A DNA stretch of 64,000 bases from JAVBQL01 sp031549085 (GCA_031549085.1 JAVBQL010000013.1:285168-349167); one strand, 5' to 3'. Positions 9,000 through 18,566 are shown, numbered from the stretch's first letter. Notes: generated from the sequence alone by a model not told the origin. Program-made: numbers and translations.

Positions 9000-9377
9000 T
9001 TAAAGATCATTTTTCCATAAACCATGAACATTGCAGTATTCTCTTGCTGTAAATTTATCAGCCTTGAAACAGAATTCTGCCTCTGGTTTCTCTCCAGGTT
9101 TTAGATACTTTCTATAAATCTTGTCAGGAGTTATAAGTTCTATCCACTCTATAAAATGTTTCTCCTCCATTGGGTGTTCTACAGAGCCAACTTTAACTTT
9201 TATTCCCTTATCTGTCTTCTCGATAACTGGAATATGTTTTTCTTTTGATGCTTCTACTGAATTCTCAGTAAGAAGAGCCATCTCTTTTCCGCAGCAAACC
9301 ATTGAACCTCCACCTATGTGGGATACCATGACGATGTTGCCACACTCAGAACACTTATAAATACCATTTAGCTTCAT
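9000..9377 (-). CDS. dfx: Desulfoferrodoxin (superoxide reductase, two-iron class)
   Basis: A 125-residue protein with an N-terminal desulforedoxin-like FeS4 site (Cys9, Cys12, Cys28, Cys29 in KCSECG and VCCGKEM) and a C-terminal neelaredoxin domain. The catalytic non-haem iron ligands are suggested by EKHIPVIE, VEHPMEEKHFIEW and REYCNVHGLW. It reduces superoxide to peroxide without making oxygen, taking electrons from rubredoxin. The rubredoxin gene lies 28 nt upstream and ferritin 44 nt downstream. An AAGGAG site precedes ATG 9377. Confidence 0.95.
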   Translation of the reverse strand: MKLNGIYKCSECGNIVMVSHIGGGSMVCCGKEMALLTENSVEASKEKHIPVIEKTDKGIKVKVGSVEHPMEEKHFIEWIELITPDKIYRKYLKPGEKPEAEFCFKADKFTAREYCNVHGLWKNDL

Positions 9378-9405
9378 AAAAAACTCCTTATTTAATTAAA
9401 AATTT

Positions 9406-9564
9406 TTACTCTTTACTAAATTGTTCTTTAGTTGCTCCACATAGGGGACAAACCCAATTATCAGGTAGATCAGCAAAAGCAGTACCTGCATGTACATCAT
9501 TATCTGGGTCTCCATCTTTAGGGTTATAAACATAACCACAAACATTGCACACGTAGTTATCCAT
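9406..9564 (-). CDS. Rubredoxin
   Basis: A 52-residue protein read from ATG 9564 to TAA 9406. It begins MDNYVCNVCGYVYNPKDGD and ends with NWVCPLCGATKEQF, so both CxxCG iron-binding loops (Cys6/Cys9 and Cys39/Cys42) and the conserved Trp37 are present. AAGGAG lies 7 nt upstream. It is the first gene of the rubredoxin-superoxide reductase-ferritin group and is the expected electron donor to the reductase. Confidence 0.95.
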   Translation of the reverse strand: MDNYVCNVCGYVYNPKDGDPDNDVHAGTAFADLPDNWVCPLCGATKEQFSKE

Positions 9565-9786
9565 AAATACTCCTTAAACAATTATATATTTTAGTTTATA
9601 TTAAAAAACTTTTAATATCCTTATTTTAGATACTTGATAGATGTATATAAAAAATATACCTGATACAAAAAAGAACAGGCATAAAAAGCACTTTATGAAT
9701 AATATAAGATAATAAATTATTAATGTAAAGATAATATTATTTTTTTTACAAGGCAAGTTAAATCAATAAATTTAAATTAAATTTAT

Positions 9787-10128
9787 TTATAAAAGAATAT
9801 CTATGTTTGAGCCTATTTTAGGATTTTGTAGATTTTTTTTGTTTTTCTCATGCTCTTCGTCCTCTTTCTTCTTCTCTTCTTCTCTATTTTGCTCTTCTAA
9901 CTCTCTCTTTTTCTGTTTTTCCTTCTCTTTTTCATCATCTTTTATTTTTCCGGGGCCTTCAGAAATATCTTTTGTTACAGGCACATCTTCTGCTTCTTGA
10001 TTGCTTTGGCTTTGAACATTACTATTAATTTGAGACTCTTTTAAATCTTGTCCATCTTTAGCATTTGCTTGTATCTTTCCAACTTGTCCAAGCTGAGAAA
10101 AATTAGTTTGCAAGTCTATTGGATTCAC
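9787..10128 (-). CDS. Small highly charged protein downstream of FapA
   Basis: About 113 residues starting at GTG 10128: NPIDLQTNFSQLGQVGKIQ, then a low-complexity tail rich in Lys, Glu and Asp likely to be coiled coil or disordered, ending KIGSNIDILL. The frame is open upstream to an ATG at 10179, but that would overlap fapA by 50 nt. The GTG lies just after the fapA stop with GGAGG about 11 nt before it, so I prefer the GTG. I do not recognise a family or function. Position at the end of the flagellar/FapA block suggests a related role, by context only. Confidence 0.6.
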   Translation of the reverse strand: MNPIDLQTNFSQLGQVGKIQANAKDGQDLKESQINSNVQSQSNQEAEDVPVTKDISEGPGKIKDDEKEKEKQKKRELEEQNREEEKKKEDEEHEKNKKNLQNPKIGSNIDILL

Positions 10129-10129
10129 T

Positions 10130-12301
10130 TTATCTCTTTCCTCCCTCCTCTTTAAGAGTATCTTTAAAAGGTCTGACATCTATCTCAAATCCATTCAAAT
10201 AGAACTCATTCTTTTTAAATTCAGATTTGGTCTCCAAAAATGCGTTCTTTATATATATTCTTACTCCCGGATATATTATATTTGCACCTATTATTTTTGC
10301 GTCACTCTTTAATTGATTTAAATACTTATCAATCTCATCAATCTCCTCTTGAGATGTCTTTATAATAGACTGAAGATGTTCTATCTGTTTTTCTAGCTTT
10401 TGATACATCTCCTCTTTATCAGGAGGCAGGTATCCAACATGTCCCATAATCTCTTTAATCTTCTGTTTTTGTTCAGCATCAATGCCTGAGTTTAGAATAA
10501 AGTTCTTACCGCTCTCATCAGGTGAGTAGTATGATATCAAGGTCATCTTCTCTTCTTCGCTAATTTTTCTTAAAATTCCATCAAAAGAGCTCTCCTCTAT
10601 AGAGGAGTAGACGCTCCTATTCTCTTTTCTAAGTTTATCCAAAGTTGCAAAATTTGCTTGTATTGGTTCAATCTCTCTCCAAGCCTCTGTTTTTTGTTTA
10701 TTAAGCTCATCAAGTCTCTCTCTTTTTTTAGGATCAACCCCAACCTCAAGTTGGGTGGAGCTACTTGCAACAGAACCAATATTTTTTGACTTGATCATCT
10801 CACCAGCTCTAAGTTTTCCACCAACGATGGTTCCACGCTTTCCAACACAGGTTATCTCTTTGGTTGCGTCTATATATGAGTTCATTATACCATCTTTTAC
10901 ATAGACCCCTTCAGCGGCCTCAATTCTTTTTGCATTTTCAATAAATTTTGCATATACGCTTTTGCCTGAAATGATGACTCCCTCATCTTTACCCATAAAA
11001 CCTTGATTGATTACAACATCACCATCAGCCTCAAGCATACACTTGCCAACACTGCCATTGATCTCTATATTACCCGCAGCTTTTATATTAAAACCATCCT
11101 CAACATCACCTTGAACAACAACAGTACCTAAAAATACTATATGGCCAGTCTTTATTCCAACATTTTCGGTTATTGTGTAGACCTCTTCAACATTGACCTT
11201 TCCAGCATGAAGAAAAACTTGCCCATTCATATCCGCAATAATTTCTAAATCATTATTTTTAAGTGATACGTTTTTACCCGGAACAAGAGTAACATCTTTT
11301 CCATCTTTAGGCATAATGAAATTGCCTTTTACTGTTCTTCCAGGCTCTCCCTTTGTTGCAGGCTCTTTTTTTGCCAATAGGTCACCAGCCATAACATTTT
11401 GTATCATATTTAAACTTTTAAAATCAACAGTACCATCATTAGATTCTTTTAAGTGTATCTCATCTTTATTTGTGTTAAAGCTGTATATTATCTCTGCATC
11501 TTTTCCATTCTTTACTTTTATACCTTCAGCAATCAGCACTGGCTCATTATATTTGGGATAATCTATAATTTTAGCCATAACATCATCTTTTATACCAACA
11601 ACAACACCTTGAACCTTAAGAATTGTCATCAACTCCTCTTTATCAAGGTCAAAACCAGTATTATCCCTAGGTGGAACTACCACAATATAGGCCTTCATCT
11701 CATCAGGAGTGATTTGAACACTTGCAGATGAATCAGCTACAGGATTTGGATCCATAGAACCAATACGGATATACTCTCCATAAGCATCTTTTACTATCTT
11801 TCTTATGTTCTCTTTATCATAACCTGATATTCCTCTATCTTGAAGTGTCTCAAAAGCCTTAGAATCAGTGATCGCCTTACCTTTTCCAATGGGAGCAGTA
11901 ACCTTCATTATAATCCCACGGTTGGTTACCTTAACAAAAACCTCTCCATCTACATCTTTAGGAAGAATCTCTTTCTCCTCCTCAACGCTCTCTTCACCAG
12001 TAAGTACTTGATATAGATCTTTTAGGAGCTCATCCTTATTTTTTGTTTTATATACTTTTATCTTGAATTCTTTTTTTCCAATGCCAAATATTCCACCATT
12101 TCCCATCTCTTCAATTTCATAATCGAGATCAGCAATTGGAACTCCCAATTGTTTAGCTGCCTTCGCAAGTGTATCCTCCAAAGTATCACCTTTGATATTT
12201 ACACTTGATAATGCGGACTCTTCTTCAAGAAGTTTTTTTAGAATATCTTTTAATTTCTTCATAAACTTTAGCAGCCTACTCTTTAAAAATATAGAGGGCA
12301 T
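10130..12301 (-). CDS. FapA (DUF342) flagellar assembly protein A
   Basis: A protein of up to 723 residues. The first 80 residues include a Jag-N-like domain (KGDTLEDTLAKAAKQLGV, then GGIFGIGKKEFKIKV). The centre, about 150-500, is the glycine/valine-rich DUF342/FapA beta-helix fold with repeated turns such as AAGNIEINGSVG and LEADGDVVINQG. The end is a predicted coiled coil. FapA proteins are implicated in flagellar placement or assembly, possibly with polymer or RNA binding, but the activity is poorly defined. Start is uncertain: ATG 12301 has a weak AAAGG close to it, while ATG 12262 (MKKLKDILKK) gives a more typical N-terminus. It follows the flagellar sigma-factor gene. Confidence 0.85.
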   Translation of the reverse strand: MPSIFLKSRLLKFMKKLKDILKKLLEEESALSSVNIKGDTLEDTLAKAAKQLGVPIADLDYEIEEMGNGGIFGIGKKEFKIKVYKTKNKDELLKDLYQVLTGEESVEEEKEILPKDVDGEVFVKVTNRGIIMKVTAPIGKGKAITDSKAFETLQDRGISGYDKENIRKIVKDAYGEYIRIGSMDPNPVADSSASVQITPDEMKAYIVVVPPRDNTGFDLDKEELMTILKVQGVVVGIKDDVMAKIIDYPKYNEPVLIAEGIKVKNGKDAEIIYSFNTNKDEIHLKESNDGTVDFKSLNMIQNVMAGDLLAKKEPATKGEPGRTVKGNFIMPKDGKDVTLVPGKNVSLKNNDLEIIADMNGQVFLHAGKVNVEEVYTITENVGIKTGHIVFLGTVVVQGDVEDGFNIKAAGNIEINGSVGKCMLEADGDVVINQGFMGKDEGVIISGKSVYAKFIENAKRIEAAEGVYVKDGIMNSYIDATKEITCVGKRGTIVGGKLRAGEMIKSKNIGSVASSSTQLEVGVDPKKRERLDELNKQKTEAWREIEPIQANFATLDKLRKENRSVYSSIEESSFDGILRKISEEEKMTLISYYSPDESGKNFILNSGIDAEQKQKIKEIMGHVGYLPPDKEEMYQKLEKQIEHLQSIIKTSQEEIDEIDKYLNQLKSDAKIIGANIIYPGVRIYIKNAFLETKSEFKKNEFYLNGFEIDVRPFKDTLKEEGGKR

Positions 12302-12328
12302 TAACCTTTGGTTTTACCCTTAAACCCT

Positions 12329-12398
12329 TCACCTGTCTCGCTTGAGGCTATGCAAAAACAAATTTTTACACTACTCTTAAACTAGACAAGTCAATAAA
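12329..12398. repeat. Intra-operon hairpin repeat (family 2), fliA-fapA gap
   Basis: The sequence ACCTGTCTCGCTTGAGG ... TGCAAAAACAAATTTTTACAC ... GACAAGTCAATAAAA closely resembles the element at 54377-54467 and folds on itself. It fills the gap between fliA and fapA. It could be a processing site, an attenuator or a small transposable repeat. Confidence 0.6.
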
Positions 12399-12407
12399 AC
12401 ATCTGTT

Positions 12408-13202
12408 TTAATATATACTCTCTTTTATCTCAGCGAGCTTTCCTCTAAGCCTCATTAACGCCTTTGTATGAAGTTGGCTCACCCTTGATTCTGTAACATC
12501 AAGAACTTCGCCAATCTCTTTTAACGTCAGCTCTTCATAGTAGTATAAAACCAATACTTTCTTCTCTTTATCTGGCAGATCGTTAATAGCAGCAACAATA
12601 AGATTTTTTACAGCATCTTTTTCTGCCAGAACATCGGGATTTAGAGAAGAGTTGCTCTCTATTGTATCAATTATCGTCATCTTATCATTATCATCACCAG
12701 TATAGAATGGTTCGGTTAGTGAAATAATGTTTGTTCCATGCACTTTAGTAAGATTTGTATAAAAATCTTTTATATCCCACCCCAAGTGATCTGCAACCTC
12801 TTGATCTGTTGCAGCTCTTCCAAACTGACCCTCAATTGCCTGAATGGCATGCTCTATCTCTCTTGCTATCTGCCTAACAGAGCGAGGAACCCAATCTAGT
12901 GTACGAAGCTCATCATAGATAGCACCTCTTATACGCATAACAGCATAGGTCTTGAATTTAACATTTTTCTCAGGATCAAATTTCTCTATCGCATCTATCA
13001 GTCCAAAGACACCAAAACCAACCAAATCATCATATTCAACATTGACCGGTTTTCCCATAGCAACTTTACCTGCAACATATTTTACTAATGGAGCATACTG
13101 TTTTATAAAGTGTTCTCTGATCTTTGGGTCTTTTGTCTTCTTATATTGAATCCACAATTCCTCTTCCGAAATAGATGGATTATTATTATCAAAGTTACCC
13201 AT
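12408..13202 (-). CDS. fliA: FliA/WhiG-family RNA polymerase sigma factor
   Basis: A 264-residue sigma-28-type factor. Region 2 is visible as EHFIKQYAPLVKYVAGK and YDDLVGFGVFGLIDAIEKFDPEKN, region 3 as WVPRSVRQIAREIEHAI with GRAATDQEVADHLG, and region 4 as the helix-turn-helix TLKEIGEVLDVTESRVSQLH. It should direct transcription of late flagellar and motility genes. The frame opens at TTG 13223, but GGAGGG 6 nt before ATG 13202 sets the likely start (MGNFDNN). It lies downstream of flhF-flhG and a membrane protein, as in other spirochaete flagellar operons. Confidence 0.93.
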   Translation of the reverse strand: MGNFDNNNPSISEEELWIQYKKTKDPKIREHFIKQYAPLVKYVAGKVAMGKPVNVEYDDLVGFGVFGLIDAIEKFDPEKNVKFKTYAVMRIRGAIYDELRTLDWVPRSVRQIAREIEHAIQAIEGQFGRAATDQEVADHLGWDIKDFYTNLTKVHGTNIISLTEPFYTGDDNDKMTIIDTIESNSSLNPDVLAEKDAVKNLIVAAINDLPDKEKKVLVLYYYEELTLKEIGEVLDVTESRVSQLHTKALMRLRGKLAEIKESIY

Positions 13203-13240
13203 CAACATCCCTCCATATAACAAAATATATTATCATACAA

Positions 13241-13798
13241 TTAAGAATCTCTTTTTAATACTGTTCTTATTGCCTTTGCCATATCCTCTTCACTAATATT
13301 CATATCTAGTAGCTCTTTGGTTTTTTCAGAATTACTAGGCTTTGAGTAGTAGCTAACATTTTCAGGTTCGCTTGTTACATCATTTTTATTATCACCGTTG
13401 CCACTATCTTCCATAAAATCTTCAAAGCTATAGGGCTCTCCATCTTCACCACCAAAAGAGAGCGGCTCTTCACTATAAGCACTATTGCTGCTTTCAAAAT
13501 CTTTAGACTCACTTATACTATCATCTATTGTATAATCAATGTTTGAACCTATCTCTGAATCTTCATTCTCGTTGGCTACAGGCTGCTTTGCTCTATTCTC
13601 AGTTGCCTCAACATCATTTTTAAACTTTGTAACAACAAAAAGTAGACCAAAGCTTAAACCAAATGAAAACGCACCGCTTATTATAGAACGTATCAAAGCT
13701 GCTAAAAAATCATTGCCTATAATAAGGTTCTCAACGAAAATCAAAACAAGAACAATAATGCCACAAATAGCAGGTCCCTTTATTTTTGGTTTATCCAT
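13241..13798 (-). CDS. Hypothetical membrane protein in flagellar operon
   Basis: A 185-residue protein with two hydrophobic segments (about residues 9-26 and 34-56, ending FVVTKFK) and a long acidic, Ser/Asn-rich cytoplasmic tail. The C-terminal segment TKELLDMNISEEDMAKAIRTVLKRD may be a small helical domain. I do not recognise a named family; the position between flhG and fliA suggests a spirochaete-specific flagellar operon protein. GSNIDYTID resembles the GSNIDILL end of the 9787 protein, perhaps by chance. Confidence 0.75.
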   Translation of the reverse strand: MDKPKIKGPAICGIIVLVLIFVENLIIGNDFLAALIRSIISGAFSFGLSFGLLFVVTKFKNDVEATENRAKQPVANENEDSEIGSNIDYTIDDSISESKDFESSNSAYSEEPLSFGGEDGEPYSFEDFMEDSGNGDNKNDVTSEPENVSYYSKPSNSEKTKELLDMNISEEDMAKAIRTVLKRDS

Positions 13799-13916
13799 TG
13801 TTTAACAATCTTCCTTGTCTCTTGTAATTCTATAGAAATCTAAAATTACAATAAGCACATAAAATTAAAATTATATAATATATTACAATTTATATCAATA
13901 ATAAAATTGGAGAACA

Positions 13917-14783
13917 TCAAAAATATTTGTTTTGCTTCATTAATCTATTAACAAAATCTTTGATTCCGCCCCCCTCTTTAAACTCAATTCCCTCAAGTCT
14001 TGATACAATGCTCTTTACACTCATAGATGCCTTTGAGTTTGGATCAAGTACAATAAACGGCGTCTGCTTTATTACCGCTTGAGATACAATTGGATCATCA
14101 AAAATCATTCCAAGATTATCAACTTTTATATTTAAAAATTGGTTTGCAATGCTTACTACTCTCTCAGCAACTCTTCTTCCCTCAAGGTTTGAACTTACTC
14201 TGTTAACAACAAGTTTTAATTCCATATTTGGATTATTAATCTCTGTTGCTATTATCTTTATTATTCCATAGGCATCTGTTATAGCTGTAGGCTCTGGGGT
14301 TGTAACAATTATTGTCTCATCAGCTGCTAAAATAAAAGAGAGTACATTATGACTTACCCCTGCCCCTGTATCAATTATTATTATATCAGCATAATCAAGT
14401 GAAGCAATCTCTTCTATGAACTGCGTCCTCTCTTCATCAGTCAAGTTTGCAATTTTTGAGAAACCTGATGCACCACCAACAATTTGGATACCATAGTTGG
14501 TATTCATTATGATATCTCTCATTGTCTTCTGCTTTTTGATAAGTTGCAATAGATTATACTTTGTCACAATGCCAAGGCAAACATTAACGTTTGCAAGTCC
14601 CAAATCGGCATCCATAACAATAACTTTTCTTCCAAGCTGTGAAAATGCTATCCCCATATTAACAGCAAAGTTGGTCTTTCCAACCCCGCCCTTGCCGCTG
14701 GATACAGCAATGACTCTTGTCTTTTTACTGCCCTGATTTTGTTTTCCCATCGATCTTCGTAAACTTTCTGCTTGATCTATCAT
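13917..14783 (-). CDS. flhG: FlhG (MinD/ParA-like flagellar number regulator)
   Basis: A 288-residue MinD-family ATPase. The deviant Walker A is SSGKGGVGKTNFAVNMG, with the Walker A' aspartates in VIMDADLGLANVNV and Walker B in IIIDTGAGVS. The N-terminal helix DQAESLRRSM resembles the activation helix with which FlhG stimulates the FlhF GTPase. Together they set where and how many flagella form, which in spirochaetes means periplasmic flagella at the cell ends. A basic amphipathic C-terminus (KDFVNRLMKQNKYF) could be the membrane-targeting helix. It starts 42 nt after flhF. Confidence 0.93.
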   Translation of the reverse strand: MIDQAESLRRSMGKQNQGSKKTRVIAVSSGKGGVGKTNFAVNMGIAFSQLGRKVIVMDADLGLANVNVCLGIVTKYNLLQLIKKQKTMRDIIMNTNYGIQIVGGASGFSKIANLTDEERTQFIEEIASLDYADIIIIDTGAGVSHNVLSFILAADETIIVTTPEPTAITDAYGIIKIIATEINNPNMELKLVVNRVSSNLEGRRVAERVVSIANQFLNIKVDNLGMIFDDPIVSQAVIKQTPFIVLDPNSKASMSVKSIVSRLEGIEFKEGGGIKDFVNRLMKQNKYF

Positions 14784-14825
14784 AAACCACCCCTGCCTGT
14801 TTTTTTTAAAAACTTAGCCTCTTTT

Positions 14826-16034
14826 TTAAAGTGAGGAATTTTCCAATGCTACTTGTACATCTATACCTTTTATTCTAGAGAGAATGGTGTTGGCACTTGC
14901 CTTCTCTATATGATCAGGCACTTTTTGCCCAATGGTACAGTAGAGCAATTTTTTTCCTCTATTGTAGGCATTGCAAATTATCGAACCAATAACATCAGAC
15001 TCATCTAGTTTGGTAATTATCACATACTTATAGTCAAATAACTCAAAACTTTTAAAAATTCTATCAACTTCTCTTGGTTTTGTTGTTGCACTTATTACCA
15101 GTGCAAACTCCACATCACAGTATCTCACATCAAGAACCTGCTTCATCTCAACAAGCTTAAGCTCATCTTTTTGGCTTCTGCCCATAGTATCAACAAGTAT
15201 AAACTCACTTTTACTAACAGCAATAACCTTCTGAAGCTCCATCTGCCTCTCAACAACTGAGAGAGGAATCTCCATTATTTCAGCATACTTCTTTATCTGC
15301 TCTGTGGCACCAAGTTTATAGCCATCAATTGTAACAAACTCAATTTTGCTTCGATCCTCTTTATGAGCCTTATATGCCATATAACCAATTTTTATAATTG
15401 TAGTTGTCTTTCCAATACCTGTAGGGCCAACAAGTACAAGTACCTTTTTCTTATTGTTTGATGAGTGAAAATCAAACTCATCAACAGTATCAATTCTCTT
15501 TGCTATATAATCACATAAAAATCTATGAAGTATCACCTTATCATTAATCTCTGAAAAGGTTAGAGTTTTCTCAACATGAGAGATCATCTCATTAATAAAA
15601 TCGTCAGAAAACTCATTCTCCTTTAAGATTTCTTTTAATTCTATTAGGTTTTGGTTGCCCTCTTCTTTAATTATTGTGGTTGTTTTGTTTTGTTTTACTG
15701 TCTCTTCAAGTCTAGAGAACCTTTCCATGAGGAGCTTCATCATCTCCTCCTCCTCTTTTCTGTGAGGAGACTCCTTATAATGCTCTCTCTCCTCTTTTTT
15801 TTGAGGCTCTTCAACCTTTATCTTATCTATTCCAAGTCTTCTGCGATAGTTATCAAGATAATCTTTATTGGATACAGCAACCTCCATAATATACTCTTCT
15901 TTAGCGCCTAGACCAAAAAAACCGCCCTTTTTTTCGGAGTAGGATTTGATTATCCTAGCATTTCCTCCACACTCCTCGCGAACCTTTCTTCTTACCTCTT
16001 TTTCAGTCTCTCCCCTAAAAGTTCTATATTCCAT
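14826..16034 (-). CDS. flhF: FlhF, SRP-type GTPase
   Basis: A 402-residue protein with the FlhF plan. The basic N-terminal domain begins MEYRTFRGETEKEVRRKV, with a GGFFGLGAKEEY segment resembling the Jag-N motif of FapA. A charged helical linker follows, then an NG GTPase domain with P-loop VGPTGIGKTTTI, VTIDGYKLGATEQIKKYAEIM, the DTMGRSQKD switch and ITKLDESDVIGS. FlhF marks the cell pole for flagellar export-gate assembly. GGGAGGGGG precedes ATG 16034. Confidence 0.94.
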   Translation of the reverse strand: MEYRTFRGETEKEVRRKVREECGGNARIIKSYSEKKGGFFGLGAKEEYIMEVAVSNKDYLDNYRRRLGIDKIKVEEPQKKEEREHYKESPHRKEEEEMMKLLMERFSRLEETVKQNKTTTIIKEEGNQNLIELKEILKENEFSDDFINEMISHVEKTLTFSEINDKVILHRFLCDYIAKRIDTVDEFDFHSSNNKKKVLVLVGPTGIGKTTTIIKIGYMAYKAHKEDRSKIEFVTIDGYKLGATEQIKKYAEIMEIPLSVVERQMELQKVIAVSKSEFILVDTMGRSQKDELKLVEMKQVLDVRYCDVEFALVISATTKPREVDRIFKSFELFDYKYVIITKLDESDVIGSIICNAYNRGKKLLYCTIGQKVPDHIEKASANTILSRIKGIDVQVALENSSL

Positions 16035-16134
16035 ATTCCCCCTCCCTATCCAAAGTTAGCTACAGTCCTAAATATTTTTCAACTACAAAATTTGTCACAA
16101 TATCAAACAATCACCTTTTATATATTCCACTTGT

Positions 16135-16225
16135 TTGCAAGCTTAAGAGGATGGATAACAAAGATTTGTATATTTTTGCATAAAGCAAAAATCGAACAAA
16201 ATTGACCTGCCTATCCTCTTAGTCT
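16135..16225. repeat. Intergenic hairpin repeat between flhA and flhF
   Basis: TAAGAGGAT (16144-16152) pairs with ATCCTCTTA (16213-16221), enclosing a core TTTGTATATTTTTGCATAAA ... AAAATCGAACAAAA. The core is shared with the hairpin at 20794-20855, and the right arm contains TTGACCTGCCT as in the 54377 element. The rest of the 16035-16327 gap holds a C-rich hairpin (TTACCCC ... GGGGTAA, about 16278-16308) and no gene. Confidence 0.5.
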
Positions 16226-16327
16226 ACAAACAAAAAACTCTATTTATTGTCAGAACCTAAAACCCCCTCTGCTCTTTATTACCCCTCCCTTTTTGAAAAG
16301 GGGGTAATGGGTTTAGATAGTGTCTTT

Positions 16328-18463
16328 CTAGTTAGAAACACTTCCCGCTGGAATCTTCTCCTCTGCTCCAATTTGACCTAAAAACACAACATCTACATCT
16401 TTTATAATCTCTTTGCTTGACAAGATTACTATATTTCTATTGATTTGCTGACATATCTCCCAGAACGCTCTTCTTACAGCAGGCTCTGTTAGTATAACAG
16501 GAGCATGTCCGCTATTTATAACCTCAACAACCTTGTCCTTTATCATCATCTGAAGTTTTTGAATATTTACTGGTGCAATTCTAACAACAGGTGTCCCTTC
16601 AGCATCAATAGATATATTTTTATAAACTTCATTTTCTATTTTTGGATTTAATCGTAAAACATAGATCCTTCTATTATCATCGGCATATTTATTGCAAATT
16701 ACACGTTTTAATGCACCTCTAACTGCCTCAACAAGGTCATATAGCGAAGTTTGTGGGTTGTAATCTCCCATTGTCTCCATTACTGTTGCAAGGTCTCTAA
16801 CAGAGACACCCTCTTTTAGAAGCTGCTGCAACACCTTTTGTAAGAAGATAAGGTTGTTGTTATATGTTTGAAGATATGCTTCAACAAGGCTAGGATAGTC
16901 AGCTTTAAGATTGTCAACCATCTGTTTAACCTGCTCTCTTCCAAGAATATCGTGGCAGTTTGCTTTTAGCAGCTCTTGTATATGAGTTGATATTATTGAT
17001 GGCGGATCTACAACTGTATAACCCAAACTTTCAGCTTTCTCTCTATCCTCATTCTTTATCCATAGTGCTGGAAGATTAAATGCTGGCTCTATTGTTGGCT
17101 CTCCATCTATCTTTTCTAGGCTATCATCACCAAATGCCAATAAACAACCTATCTTTATAAACCCTTTACCAACAGTCTGTCCCTTTATTAAGAATGAATA
17201 CTCATTAGGAAGTGAATTTAAGTTATCTTGAATTCTAATTTGAGGTATAACAATACCTAAATCCATAGCAAAGTTTCGCCTTACACCAAGAATACTTGTT
17301 AATAACTCTGCACCATCCTCCTTACGAACGAGAGGGATAAGCTCACAGCCAATGTATAGTGAGAGTGGATCTACTTTTATATAGTTCATAAAGTTCTCTT
17401 GAGGCTTTGGTTCATCTTTTTGAGCAGCTTTGCCAGCAGCTCCCTGCTCTTTTTCAACCTGCTCTCTTTTGCTTAAGAAGTAGCCAGCAGCAATCATAGC
17501 TGCTCCAATTAAAACTAATATTAGGTGAGGAAAGCCTGGTAGCAAAGCTAGGGCAAGTAGTGCTGCCCCTGCTATATAGAATACTCTATGCTGGCTTGAT
17601 ATCTGCTTCCATACAATAGTACCCATAGAGTCCTTTGCATATGATGAGCGAGTAACGATAAGACCAGTCGAGAAGCTTATTAACAGTGATGGAATCTGAG
17701 CAACAAGTCCATCACCAATTGTTAGTGAAACATATGTATTTAGAGCTGTATTGAAATCCTCTCCCTTCATAACCATACCAATAACAAGTCCTCCAATAAC
17801 GTTAATAAAGGTAATAATTATACCCATTATTACGTCACCCTGAACAAACTTGCTAGCACCATCCATATTACCAAAGAAAGAGTACTCCTCTTGCAATATT
17901 CCTCTTCTCTTTATCGCCTCATCTTCATCAATTATACCATTCTGAACATCCATATCAATCGCCATAAACTTGTTCTGCATGGAGTCCAATGAGAATCTTG
18001 CTGCAACCTCAGAGACACGGCTTGCACCTTTGGTGATTACTATAAACTGAACAAGAGTTAGAATGGCAAATATTACAACACCAATAACCAAACCAGAGGC
18101 ATCATTTGTTCCTACGACAAACTGACCAAAGGCTCTAACCATCTTTCCGTCAAACTGTGTCCCTTGAGAGAGAATAAGTCTTGTAGAACTTACGTTTACA
18201 CCCATTCTAAAGATGGTGGTAACCAATAGGAGTGTTGGAAATATTGAAAATTCAACAACACTTCTTATATATGCAACAGTTAGAACTATGATTAAGGCAC
18301 TTAGGATACTTACAACCATAAAGAAGTCTAGCATGAATGTTGGCATAGGTATGATTAACATCATAATTGTTGCAACGATTATGATTGCAAATATCATTGA
18401 TGGGTCGGTTATTTTGGAAAAAACTCCACTTTTAACCAACCTATTGTTCATTTTAAAATCCAT
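16328..18463 (-). CDS. flhA: Flagellar type III export gate protein FlhA
   Basis: A 711-residue FlhA homologue of usual length. The N-terminal half has about eight membrane segments with the conserved FHIPEP-equivalent stretch FSIFPTLLLVTTIFRMGVNV and the cytoplasmic loop GASRVSEVAARFSLDSMQNKF. From about residue 350 the C-terminal cytoplasmic domain forms the nonameric ring that receives chaperone-substrate complexes. It uses the proton-motive force to drive export of flagellar subunits. AAGGAG precedes ATG 18463. It lies between flhB and flhF, separated on both sides by roughly 280-290 nt gaps with hairpin repeats. Confidence 0.96.
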   Translation of the reverse strand: MDFKMNNRLVKSGVFSKITDPSMIFAIIIVATIMMLIIPMPTFMLDFFMVVSILSALIIVLTVAYIRSVVEFSIFPTLLLVTTIFRMGVNVSSTRLILSQGTQFDGKMVRAFGQFVVGTNDASGLVIGVVIFAILTLVQFIVITKGASRVSEVAARFSLDSMQNKFMAIDMDVQNGIIDEDEAIKRRGILQEEYSFFGNMDGASKFVQGDVIMGIIITFINVIGGLVIGMVMKGEDFNTALNTYVSLTIGDGLVAQIPSLLISFSTGLIVTRSSYAKDSMGTIVWKQISSQHRVFYIAGAALLALALLPGFPHLILVLIGAAMIAAGYFLSKREQVEKEQGAAGKAAQKDEPKPQENFMNYIKVDPLSLYIGCELIPLVRKEDGAELLTSILGVRRNFAMDLGIVIPQIRIQDNLNSLPNEYSFLIKGQTVGKGFIKIGCLLAFGDDSLEKIDGEPTIEPAFNLPALWIKNEDREKAESLGYTVVDPPSIISTHIQELLKANCHDILGREQVKQMVDNLKADYPSLVEAYLQTYNNNLIFLQKVLQQLLKEGVSVRDLATVMETMGDYNPQTSLYDLVEAVRGALKRVICNKYADDNRRIYVLRLNPKIENEVYKNISIDAEGTPVVRIAPVNIQKLQMMIKDKVVEVINSGHAPVILTEPAVRRAFWEICQQINRNIVILSSKEIIKDVDVVFLGQIGAEEKIPAGSVSN

Positions 18464-18566
18464 TGATAGACTCCTTAATTATATAATAGAGATAAACCTA
18501 TTTTCTTTTTCAACAAATCTCCCTCTCCCCCTTTACATAAAGGAGAAATGAAAACCAAAAACAGAG

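Noticed and set aside
9396..9581. A hydrophobic 61-codon frame overlapping the rubredoxin gene
   Set aside because: It is in another frame on the same strand as the rubredoxin gene, which has both CxxCG loops and a good ribosome site.
9803..10000. Phe/Ser-rich plus-strand frame
   Set aside because: It is the antisense of the Lys/Glu-rich small protein and has no family match or ribosome site.
18513..18550. C/T-rich hairpins (also near 16278, 20890 and 22130) as a CRISPR-like or IS remnant
   Set aside because: They are short, G/C-run palindromes with differing sequence, seen in many genomes, and were treated as possible terminators or spacer hairpins only.
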